Shown here piece after piece: positions 7,496 through 14,793 of a DNA stretch of 64,000 nucleotides. This stretch comes from Mesorhizobium jarvisii (GTDB taxonomy: Bacteria; Pseudomonadota; Alphaproteobacteria; Rhizobiales; Rhizobiaceae), in the NCBI RefSeq assembly GCF_003601985.1, contig NZ_QZXA01000001.1:310001-374000 (forward strand). Direction: 5' to 3'. The translations under genes were made by a program, and so were the position numbers. Position 1 is the first letter of the stretch. Each line of letters begins with the position of its first letter. The notes beneath the pieces are model-generated. The model was not told where the DNA came from, did not search any database, and worked only from the letters and a program-made list of their open reading frames with translations.

Positions 7496-9530
7496 TTCCG
7501 CAAAGGCTGAAAACGCCCTCGAACTGCACGACCTGTCGGTCGCCTACCGGGTCGCCGGGCGCAACCGCGCCGTGCTGCGCAATCTCAGCCTCAAGATCAG
7601 GCAAGGCGAGGCCTATGGGCTGGTCGGCGAATCCGGCTGCGGCAAATCCACCGTGGCGCTCACCGTCGTGCGCTATCTGCCAAGGAACGGCTCGATATCG
7701 GGCGGCGCGATCTCGCTCGACGGCCAGGACGTCATGAAGCTCGATGCCGAGGCCTTGCGGCGGGCGCGCGCCGAAAGCGTCTCGATGGTCTATCAGGATC
7801 CCGGCAAGGCGCTGAACCCGTCGATTCGCATCGGCCGGCAACTGACCGAGATCTTCGAGCTCGGCGGCATCACGGGACAGGCGGCGACCGATCGCGCCAT
7901 CGCCATGCTCAACCGCGTGCGCATCTCCGATCCGCCAAGCGTCATGCAGCGCTATCCGCACCAGCTCTCCGGCGGCATGCAGCAGCGCGTGGCGATCGCC
8001 ATGGCGCTGGCCAACGATCCCTCGATGCTGATCCTCGACGAGCCGACCACCGGCCTTGATGCGACGGTCGAAGCCGAGGTGCTCGACCTCATTGCGCAGC
8101 TCAGGCAAGAGCTCTCGGCCTCGATCCTGTTCATCAGCCACAACCTCGCCGTCGTCTCCAACATGTGCGACCGCGTCGGCGTGCTCTATGCCGGCATGCT
8201 GGTGGAAGAAGGGCCGACGGATGTCGTCTTCAACGATCCGCGCCATCCCTATACGGTCGCGCTGCTGCGCTGTCTGCCACGCGGCGGCCAGCGCAAGGAC
8301 CAGGGCCGGCTCGACACCATTCCGGGCTTCCTGCCCGGCATAGGTGCCGACATCAAGGGCTGTGCCTTTGCCGACCGCTGTGCGCTCGCCGACAATCGCT
8401 GCCGCACCGAATTGCCGCCGCTCTATGATTTGAGCGACGAGCGCGGCAAGCGCCTGTCGCGCTGCTTCCATCACGACAAGGCGCAGGCTCTGCCGCGCGC
8501 CACACCGAGCGATGTTGCGACAGCGCCCAAGCCGACAACCGCGCCGGTGCTGCGCGTTGCCGGACTGAACAAGACCTATGCCAGCCACGGCCATCCCTTG
8601 CGCGCCGTCAAGGATGTCTCGCTTGATCTGCGGCCCGGCGAGACGCTGGGGCTGGTCGGCGAATCCGGCAGCGGCAAGACCACCTTCGCCAGGCTGCTGC
8701 TCGGCCTTGTGCCGCCCGATGACGGCGGCACCATCGAACTCGAGGGCAAGGCGCTGGCGCCGAAGCTGGAGAACCGTGGCGACGACCAGGTCAAGGCGAT
8801 GCAGATCGTCTTCCAGAACCCGGACTCCGCGCTCAACCGCTCGCATTCGATCCGCCACATTCTCGGCCGCGCCTTGAAGCGGCTGGCCGGCCTCTCCGGC
8901 AAGGCGCAGGAGGCACGCCTCGACGATCTCGTCCGCTCGGTGCGCCTGACCGACCGGCATCTCGCCGTCAAGCCGCGCCAGCTGTCAGGCGGCCTGAAGC
9001 AGCGCGTCGCCATTGCGCGCGCCTTTGCCGGCGATCCGCGCATCGTCGTCTGCGACGAGCCGACCTCGGCGCTCGACGTCTCGGTCCAGGCGGCGATCCT
9101 CAACCTGCTCGCCGACCTGCAATCGAAGGAAGATGTCAGCTACATCTTCATCTCGCACGACCTTGGGGTGGTGCGTTACCTCTCCGACAAGATCGCCGTG
9201 CTCTATCTCGGCCGCATCATGGAGATCGGACCTTCGGAGGAAGTCTTCTCCGGTCCGCATCATCCCTATACCGAGGCATTGCTGTCGGCTGTGCCGAAGC
9301 TCGACCAGACCGAGACGGCGCGCATCCGGCTCGACGGCGAAATCCCCAGCGCCACCAACCCGCCCCCGGGCTGCGTCTTCAACACACGCTGCCCGCGCAA
9401 GATCGGCCCGATCTGCGAGCAGCAGGAGCCGCCGCTGGCCGAAGCGCAGCCTGGCCATTCCATCCGCTGCCATATCCCCTACCCGGAACTTGCCAGGCTG
9501 CAGAAGGCCGCCGTGATTGAACCGGCATAG
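7488..9530 (+). CDS. Fused double ATP-binding protein of peptide/opine ABC importer
   Basis: A 680-residue cytoplasmic ATPase carrying DppD-like and DppF-like halves in one chain. The first half has Walker A GESGCGKST, signature LSGGMQQRV and Walker B LILDEPTTG. The second half has GESGSGKTT, LSGGLKQRV and VVCDEPTSALD. Each half ends with the cysteine-containing oligopeptide/dipeptide C-terminal region (for example GCAFADRC and GCVFNTRCP), which in this family can bind an Fe-S cluster. ATG 7488 lies inside the end of the permease gene; a frame extension to 7449 lacks support. It completes the importer operon that starts at 3931. Confidence 0.92.
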   Translation: MTSSAKAENALELHDLSVAYRVAGRNRAVLRNLSLKIRQGEAYGLVGESGCGKSTVALTVVRYLPRNGSISGGAISLDGQDVMKLDAEALRRARAESVSMVYQDPGKALNPSIRIGRQLTEIFELGGITGQAATDRAIAMLNRVRISDPPSVMQRYPHQLSGGMQQRVAIAMALANDPSMLILDEPTTGLDATVEAEVLDLIAQLRQELSASILFISHNLAVVSNMCDRVGVLYAGMLVEEGPTDVVFNDPRHPYTVALLRCLPRGGQRKDQGRLDTIPGFLPGIGADIKGCAFADRCALADNRCRTELPPLYDLSDERGKRLSRCFHHDKAQALPRATPSDVATAPKPTTAPVLRVAGLNKTYASHGHPLRAVKDVSLDLRPGETLGLVGESGSGKTTFARLLLGLVPPDDGGTIELEGKALAPKLENRGDDQVKAMQIVFQNPDSALNRSHSIRHILGRALKRLAGLSGKAQEARLDDLVRSVRLTDRHLAVKPRQLSGGLKQRVAIARAFAGDPRIVVCDEPTSALDVSVQAAILNLLADLQSKEDVSYIFISHDLGVVRYLSDKIAVLYLGRIMEIGPSEEVFSGPHHPYTEALLSAVPKLDQTETARIRLDGEIPSATNPPPGCVFNTRCPRKIGPICEQQEPPLAEAQPGHSIRCHIPYPELARLQKAAVIEPA

Positions 9531-9570
9531 CAGGATATTGCCGGCCGGCTACCTCAGGCCGGCCATGCCT

Positions 9571-9695
9571 AGAGCAATTCCAGGAAAAGTGTGAAACGGT
9601 TTTCCCGGGAAAAGCGCGTAGCGCTTTCCCTTAGGAATTGCGTCAAAACAAGGAGTTAGAGCAGTTCATCGTTTCCGCGAAATGTGAACTGCTCT
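9571..9695. repeat. Interspersed palindromic element, copy A
   Basis: Begins AGAGCAATTCC and contains the core AAAAGTGT-AA-CGGTTTTCC, an AAGCGCgtaGCGCTT hairpin, a GGAATTGCG return arm, and an AGAGCAGTTCA/TGAACTGCTCT hairpin (9658-9668 with 9685-9695). The same core recurs at 16768-16884 and 31046-31093. It separates the convergent ATPase and lysR genes and supplies the end of lysR. Elements of this form are common in Mesorhizobium intergenic DNA. Confidence 0.75.
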
Positions 9696-10576
9696 AAGGA
9701 ACGGTCGCCTTCCGAAAAACCCTGTTCGCTGGTCCAGTCCCTGGCCAGCGAGCGCAAGCCCGTCAGGGCGACATCCAGAACATCCGACGAGACGGGATTC
9801 GATGGATAAGCGAGATAGATCGGCCGCTGGAACACCGGCGTGTTGTCGATACGCCGCATCTCGCCGCGCTCGATGTGAGTGCTGACGGCGCTGAGCGGCA
9901 GATAGGCGGCCGCTTGCCGCGACAGCACATGCTGCAGGCCGATGAAGACCAGGCCAGCCGAGATGGCTGGCTTCACCATGCCGGCAAAGGCGCGGTCATG
10001 CTCGATGCGGAATTCGAGCCCCCAATCCATCAGTATGTAGTTTTCGGTCCATGGCTTGGTCTGCGCCGCATGCTGGACGAGCACGACCTGATCGACGGCC
10101 AGCGTCTCATAGACGATGCCGGGATGCGGGCGCGGCAGATAGAGGATGCAGATGTCGAGCAGGCCTTCCGCCAGCTGGTCGATCGCCAGATCCGGGAAAC
10201 TGCCCTCGAGGCGCAGCGCCACGTTCGGCCGCCTGGCGCGCATCCACTCGACCCATGGCGAAGTGATCCGGTCCCACAGGTAGGCGGGAGCGGTCAGCCG
10301 CAGCAGGCTGTCATAGCCATGGGGAACGGCGATATTCTGCCTCGATTGCTCCCAGGTGCGGGTGATGGACGAGGCGTGCGGCAGGAATTGCCGGCCGGCG
10401 GGCGTCAGCTTGACGCCGTCGCGGTCGCGCACGAAAAGCCGGCGCCCCAACTGCTCCTCCAGCCCCCTGATCCGCGCGCTGACGGTCGACTGCGCGAGAT
10501 TGAGCCGGCTGGCCGCCACGGTGAAGCTGCCATGTTCGGCGACCTCCAGGAAACTGCGCAGGTTCTCTGTATCCAT
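9656..10576 (-). CDS. LysR family transcriptional regulator
   Basis: A 306-residue regulator. An N-terminal winged helix (residues 3-62, with GSFTVAASRLNLAQSTVSARI) is followed by a periplasmic-binding-like effector domain (about 90-290). The start is ATG 10576 with an AAGG about 8 nt upstream. The last 14 or so codons and the TAA stop lie in the right hairpin of the palindromic element at 9571-9695, so the native C-terminus has been replaced or extended by repeat sequence. Upstream of its start lies a fragment of an ABC binding-protein gene, so the original target operon may have been lost. Effector unknown. Confidence 0.88.
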   Translation of the reverse strand: MDTENLRSFLEVAEHGSFTVAASRLNLAQSTVSARIRGLEEQLGRRLFVRDRDGVKLTPAGRQFLPHASSITRTWEQSRQNIAVPHGYDSLLRLTAPAYLWDRITSPWVEWMRARRPNVALRLEGSFPDLAIDQLAEGLLDICILYLPRPHPGIVYETLAVDQVVLVQHAAQTKPWTENYILMDWGLEFRIEHDRAFAGMVKPAISAGLVFIGLQHVLSRQAAAYLPLSAVSTHIERGEMRRIDNTPVFQRPIYLAYPSNPVSSDVLDVALTGLRSLARDWTSEQGFSEGDRSLEQFTFRGNDELL

Positions 10577-10590
10577 GGCTTAGACCTTGC

Positions 10591-10713
10591 ATCGAAGATT
10601 TCACCTATTATGACAGCGGCAGCTACCAGCTGGTTTTCCAGACCGCCGAATTCCTGTGCATCACGCAGCCGGATCTCACCCTGAGGCCGGTGCTGGCGGA
10701 AAGCTGGTCGCCG
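10591..10713 (+). pseudogene. Remnant of a family 5 ABC substrate-binding protein gene
   Basis: Translation of this frame gives about 40 residues that align with residues 60-100 of the binding protein encoded at 3931-5595: both share AEFLC-x(3)-PDL-x-L-x-P-x-LAESW. The fragment lacks a start codon, signal peptide and everything after the AESW motif. It begins only 15 bp from the lysR start and runs in frame straight into the DUF427 coding sequence. It is the scar of a deletion or recombination that removed most of a second peptide/opine-type importer operon. Confidence 0.8.
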
Positions 10714-11394
10714 GCGCTGGTGCTCTACGAATCCGATCATCTGCCGGTTTACTACTTTCCGATGAGCGACGTGCGCGAGGAGTTCCTGCTGCCGAGCAGG
10801 ACGACGACAGAAAGCCCGTTCAAGGGCGTCGCCACGCATTATTCGCTGAACACCGGCATAACGCTGGTCGAGGATGCCGCCTGGCGTTATCTGGATCCGG
10901 TCAAGGGATCGCCTGACCTATCGGACTACATGTCCTTCTATTGGCCCAAGATGACGCACTGGTACGAGGAAGACGAAGAGATCTTCGTCCACGCCCGCGA
11001 CCCGTTCCGCCGGGTCGACTGCCTGCCCTCCTCGCGGCGGGTGCAGGTCATTCTCGACGGCGAACAGGTCGCCGATTCACGCCGTGGCATATTTCTGTTC
11101 GAAACCGGCCATCCGGTGCGCCACTATCTGCCGATCTCGGACACGCGGCTCGATATGTTCGCGCCCAGCCGCTACATTTCGCGCTGCCCCTACAAGGGCA
11201 TCTCCAACTACTATCACGTGACGACGCCCAAGAAGCGGCACGAGAATCTCGTCTGGTACTATCCCGAGCCGGTGCATGAGGCCGCGCGCATCAAGGGACT
11301 GGTCTGCTTCCACCACGAACTGGTCGACAAGATCCTGGTCGACGGCGTCGAGATCCCGAAAGAGGCGACGGCGGCATCGGACGGTTATTTCTAG
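10690..11394 (+). CDS. DUF427 double-domain protein, 5'-truncated and fused to binding-protein remnant
   Basis: The readable frame from GTG 10690 gives 234 residues. Residues 9-110 match a DUF427 domain that begins at ALVLYESDHLPVYYFP, so the usual first strands (the ...GxxVADSRR... part) are missing. A complete second DUF427 domain follows (about 115-225, with GEQVADSRRGIFLFETGHP and KGISNYYHV). The first eight residues belong to the ABC binding-protein remnant. No good RBS is placed before 10690. DUF427 has a small beta-barrel fold of unknown biochemical role. It may be expressed as a chimera or be a decaying gene. Confidence 0.6.
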   Translation: MLAESWSPALVLYESDHLPVYYFPMSDVREEFLLPSRTTTESPFKGVATHYSLNTGITLVEDAAWRYLDPVKGSPDLSDYMSFYWPKMTHWYEEDEEIFVHARDPFRRVDCLPSSRRVQVILDGEQVADSRRGIFLFETGHPVRHYLPISDTRLDMFAPSRYISRCPYKGISNYYHVTTPKKRHENLVWYYPEPVHEAARIKGLVCFHHELVDKILVDGVEIPKEATAASDGYF

Positions 11395-11482
11395 GCATCG
11401 CCGCCCCTTGCCGGCTTGCGCATTGAGCGCTTGATCGAAACATGGCCCAGCGCATACCTTCCCTGAAACGGGAGGGCTATCG

Positions 11483-12247
11483 ATGGATCTTTTCAAGCTG
11501 GATGGCGATGTCGCGCTGGTCACCGGTGCCGGCAGCGGCATTGGCCAGGCAATCGCAATTGGATTGGCCGAGGCAGGAGCCGACGTCGCGTGTTTCGGTC
11601 ATGCGTCGAAAGGTGGGCTTGAGGAGACCGCGCACCAAGTCACGGCACTTGGCCGCAGGGCTTTGGTGCTGACCGGCACGGTCGCTTCGGCGAGCGATCT
11701 GGCGGCGGCAATCGATCGCGTCGAGGCCGAACTCGGTGCATTGACCGTTGCCGTCAACAATGCCGGCATCGCCGGTTCGGAACCGGCCGAGACCTTGTCG
11801 CTCGAGACATGGCAGAAGGTGCACGAGGTCAACGTCGCCGGCGTGTTCCTGTCCTGCCAGGCCGAAGCCCGCAAGATGCTGGCGCGCCGCGAAGGCTCGA
11901 TCATCAACATCGCCTCGATGTCCGGCACTATAGTCAATCGCGGATTGACGCAGGCGCACTACAACTCCTCGAAAGCCGCCGTCATCCACATGTCCAAGAG
12001 CCTTGCCATGGAGTGGGCTGATCGCGGATTGCGCGTCAATGTCGTCAGCCCAGGCTATACGCTGACACCGATGAACAAGCGGCCGGAGGTGGCGGAGGAG
12101 ATCAAGATCTTCAAGCGCGACACGCCGATGGGGCGCATGGCCGCGCCGGAGGAAATGGTCGGGCCGACGGTGTTCCTGGCCAGCCGCGCGTCGAGCTTCG
12201 TCACCGGCCTCGACCTGATCGTCGATGGCGGCTACGTCTGCTGGTAG
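11483..12247 (+). CDS. SDR family NAD(P)-dependent oxidoreductase
   Basis: A 254-residue classical short-chain dehydrogenase. The Rossmann motif GAGSGIG is at residues 14-20, NNAG near 89, the catalytic serine in IASMSG near 140, and YNSSK near 154-158. The C-terminus ends with the usual VDGGYVCW. The start ATG 11483 is preceded by GGGAGG. It resembles sugar-alcohol or 3-oxoacyl reductases; the substrate cannot be assigned. It stands alone between the DUF427 scar and the tmoX leader. Confidence 0.88.
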   Translation: MDLFKLDGDVALVTGAGSGIGQAIAIGLAEAGADVACFGHASKGGLEETAHQVTALGRRALVLTGTVASASDLAAAIDRVEAELGALTVAVNNAGIAGSEPAETLSLETWQKVHEVNVAGVFLSCQAEARKMLARREGSIINIASMSGTIVNRGLTQAHYNSSKAAVIHMSKSLAMEWADRGLRVNVVSPGYTLTPMNKRPEVAEEIKIFKRDTPMGRMAAPEEMVGPTVFLASRASSFVTGLDLIVDGGYVCW

Positions 12248-12668
12248 GGCCACATCTCGCCGAACTTCGCCTGCAGTCTGAATTTGTGCATCTGCGAAGC
12301 GTTAGTCGTTGCGCGAGATGAACGTTGGTATATATAATTTCATCCTATGAAAGGGCTTGGCGAGATGGGGCTTGCCATGCCGACAGCCGAGATCATGGGA
12401 CCTTGATGGCTTGCACCTTGCCGGGCGCCGCAAGACTGGCAATTGATCCGCAGATGATCGCTCCACCAGCGGTCTGTCGGCAGCCATGACGCGGACGGCA
12501 TATTCCATCATCACGAGAATTGAGCACCATCTTGCCTGCGCTGGCCAAGGCCAGGGCGACAATTTTGGCGCCGACGGACTTGCGCAGCGAACCGCCTTTC
12601 CAACACAATCAAGAAAAGCCGCAAGAAGGGAACGACCGATAACCGTCACAGCTTGAAGGAGAACAAGC
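12248..12668. other. 421-bp non-coding stretch upstream of tmoX
   Basis: I find no convincing gene here. There is an AT-rich run (TATATATAATTTCATCC, about 12331-12347) in otherwise GC-rich DNA that could contain a promoter, and a GAAGGAGAAC RBS region just before tmoX. Short frames on the minus strand encode no recognisable domain. It most likely carries the promoter and leader of the tmoXVW operon. Confidence 0.5.
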
Positions 12669-13643
12669 ATGTCATTTCGCAGTCGAGTTTCAAAACTATC
12701 GATGGGCGCCGTTGCGCTCGCAACGCTGAGTCTGCTGACACCTTCCGCCCAGGCCGCCGCACCGGAATCCAACGACCCGATCAAGATCGCGCTGTTCGAC
12801 TGGACCAGCGTCAATCTCAACGCCAAGATCCTCGGCGGCATCCTGGAAAAGCTCGGCTATACCGTTGAATACCCGACCGCCGACTACCTCTCCAGCCTGA
12901 CCACCGGCCTCACCAATGGCGACCTCGATGTCGGCCTGGAGTTCTGGGACACGACAGCCGGCGAGGCGATGAAGGCCTCCGATGCGACCGGCCAGACCGA
13001 GCGGCTGGGCAAGCTCGGCCCGAAGGCCAAGGAAGAGTGGTGGTTTCCTGAATACATGAAGGAGAAATGCCCAACCTTGCCAGACTGGCATGCCTTGCTC
13101 GACGCCACATGCGCGGCTTCGTTCTCGACGGCGGAGACCGCACCAAAGGGGCGCTATCTCGGCGGCCCAGTGACCTGGGAAGGCTTTGACGACGAGCGCG
13201 TCGCGGCACTGAAACTGCCCTTCACCGTCATCCATGCCGGCACCGATGCGGCGATGTTCGCCGAACTCGATTCCGCCTATCAGCGCAAGGCGCCGATCAT
13301 GCTGTGGATCTATTCGCCGCACTGGGCGCCGGCCAAGTACAAGGGCGAATGGGTGCAGTTCCCCGAATACACGCCTGAATGCTACAACGATCCGAAATGG
13401 GGCGTGAACCCCGACGCCAAATATGATTGCGGCAAGCCGCATGGCGAGATCTGGAAATATGCCTGGAACGGCATGAAGGACAAATGGCCGGTCGCCTACA
13501 AGGTGGCCAAGGCCTTCACGATCGATACCGACGAGCTCAACAAGATGAGCGGAGAGATCGACCTTGACGGCAAGAAGCCGGAAGATGTCGCCGCCGCCTG
13601 GATCGCCGCCCACGAGGCAGACTGGAAAGCCTGGGCGCAGTGA
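12669..13643 (+). CDS. tmoX: Trimethylamine N-oxide ABC transporter substrate-binding protein
   Basis: A 324-residue periplasmic protein with a Sec signal peptide ending near SAQA-AAPES (about residue 29). The mature part is of the OpuAC/betaine-binding family and closely follows the TmoX pattern as I recall it: ESNDPIKIAL start, FWDTTAGEAM, EEWWFPEYMKEKCP, GRYLGGPVTWEGFDDERV, and a cysteine pair near ECYNDP and YDCGKP. Tryptophans in these segments would form the aromatic cage for the quaternary or N-oxide group. The operon tmoXVW ends beside tmm, which supports TMAO as ligand. Glycine betaine or choline remain possible alternatives. Confidence 0.82.
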   Translation: MSFRSRVSKLSMGAVALATLSLLTPSAQAAAPESNDPIKIALFDWTSVNLNAKILGGILEKLGYTVEYPTADYLSSLTTGLTNGDLDVGLEFWDTTAGEAMKASDATGQTERLGKLGPKAKEEWWFPEYMKEKCPTLPDWHALLDATCAASFSTAETAPKGRYLGGPVTWEGFDDERVAALKLPFTVIHAGTDAAMFAELDSAYQRKAPIMLWIYSPHWAPAKYKGEWVQFPEYTPECYNDPKWGVNPDAKYDCGKPHGEIWKYAWNGMKDKWPVAYKVAKAFTIDTDELNKMSGEIDLDGKKPEDVAAAWIAAHEADWKAWAQ

Positions 13644-13663
13644 TCGTTCCGACTGGAAAGCGA

Positions 13664-13688
13664 GACCCGGCCGTTGATCGGCCGGGTC
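13664..13688 (+). repeat. Perfect stem-loop after tmoX
   Basis: GACCCGGCCG and CGGCCGGGTC form a 10-bp stem with a TTGAT loop, 20 nt after the tmoX stop. There is no strong U-run. It probably protects the tmoX message or partly terminates, raising binding protein relative to TmoV and TmoW. The role is inferred. Confidence 0.6.
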
Positions 13689-13719
13689 CCAAGTCTTGAT
13701 GTTCCAGAAGGACGATTGG

Positions 13720-14793
13720 ATGACGACTGAACAGGGATCGACCCAACCAGGCACCAACGATCGCCCGGTAAAACTTGCCTGCCGCAATGTCTGGAAGCTG
13801 TTCGGGACGAACGCGGCCAGTTTCATCCGCGAGCGCGACGGCAAGGCCAGCATGGCCGATGTCAATGCTGCCGGACTGGTCGGCGCCGTGCGCGCCGTCG
13901 ATCTCGAAATTCGCCAGGGCGAGATCTTCATTATCATGGGCCTGTCGGGCTCCGGCAAATCGACGCTGGTGCGCTGCATGTCGCGGCTGGTCGAGCCGAG
14001 CCATGGCAAGATCGAATTCGAGGGCAAGGACCTGCTCAAGATTTCCGATGCGGCGCTTATCGAATTGCGCCGCCACCGCATGGGCATGGTGTTCCAGAAT
14101 TTCGCGCTGCTGCCGCATCTCAATGTGCTCGACAACATCGCCTTTCCGCTCGGCATCCAGGGGCAGGACCGGGCAACGCGCGAGGCGCGCGCCCGCGAGG
14201 TCATCGAGCTGGTCGGCTTGCGCGGCCGCGAGCATTTCTACCCACGCGAATTGTCCGGTGGCCAGCAGCAGCGCGTCGGCATCGCCCGCAGCCTGGCGAC
14301 CAAACCGGAGATCTGGTTCCTCGACGAGCCGTTCTCCGCGCTGGATCCACTGATCCGGCGCGAGATGCAGGACGAGCTGATGCGGCTGCAGACCATGCTG
14401 CACAAGACCATCGTCTTCATCACCCATGATTTCGACGAGGCGATCCGGCTGGCCGACCGTATCGCCATCATGAAGGACGGCGAGGTCATCCAGATCGGCA
14501 CGCCGGAGGAACTGGTGGTCAATCCGGCGACCGACTATGTCGCAGAGTTTACCCGCGACGTCGACCGCGCCAAGGTGATTTCGGCGCGCAGCCTGATGCG
14601 GACTTGCGATGGTTCGGAGCATGGCGGCACGGTTTCGCCTGATGCCAAGATCGCCAGTTTCTCGGCCAACATCGTCTCGGCCGGCAAGCCGTTCGCGGTG
14701 ATCAACGGCACCGGCAAGCCGATCGGCGAAGTGACGCCGCAAGCGGTCATCGATCTGCTGGCCGGCATCGAGCACGCGAGAGCCGGCGCATGA
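13720..14793 (+). CDS. tmoV: TMAO/betaine ABC transporter ATP-binding protein
   Basis: A 357-residue cytoplasmic ATPase of the ProV/OpuAA type. Walker A is GLSGSGKST, the signature LSGGQQQRVGIARSL and Walker B EIWFLDEPFSALDP. The region between the N-terminus and Walker A is longer than in sugar ATPases, as in ProV, and the C-terminal 80 residues resemble a CBS-like tail. ATG 13720 has AAGGA 9 nt upstream and is preferred over ATGs at 13696 and 13699. The stop overlaps the permease start (ATGA). Confidence 0.88.
   Translation: MTTEQGSTQPGTNDRPVKLACRNVWKLFGTNAASFIRERDGKASMADVNAAGLVGAVRAVDLEIRQGEIFIIMGLSGSGKSTLVRCMSRLVEPSHGKIEFEGKDLLKISDAALIELRRHRMGMVFQNFALLPHLNVLDNIAFPLGIQGQDRATREARAREVIELVGLRGREHFYPRELSGGQQQRVGIARSLATKPEIWFLDEPFSALDPLIRREMQDELMRLQTMLHKTIVFITHDFDEAIRLADRIAIMKDGEVIQIGTPEELVVNPATDYVAEFTRDVDRAKVISARSLMRTCDGSEHGGTVSPDAKIASFSANIVSAGKPFAVINGTGKPIGEVTPQAVIDLLAGIEHARAGA

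Noticed and set aside
10356..10583. A plus-strand frame antisense to the lysR start
   Set aside because: Arginine/serine-rich composition typical of a shadow of a high-GC gene; no RBS.
12302..12841. A 179-codon minus-strand frame and a 71-codon frame at 12393-12608 upstream of tmoX
   Set aside because: The longer frame overlaps the tmoX signal peptide region antisense, neither has a good RBS, and I recognise no domain. Treated as non-coding leader.
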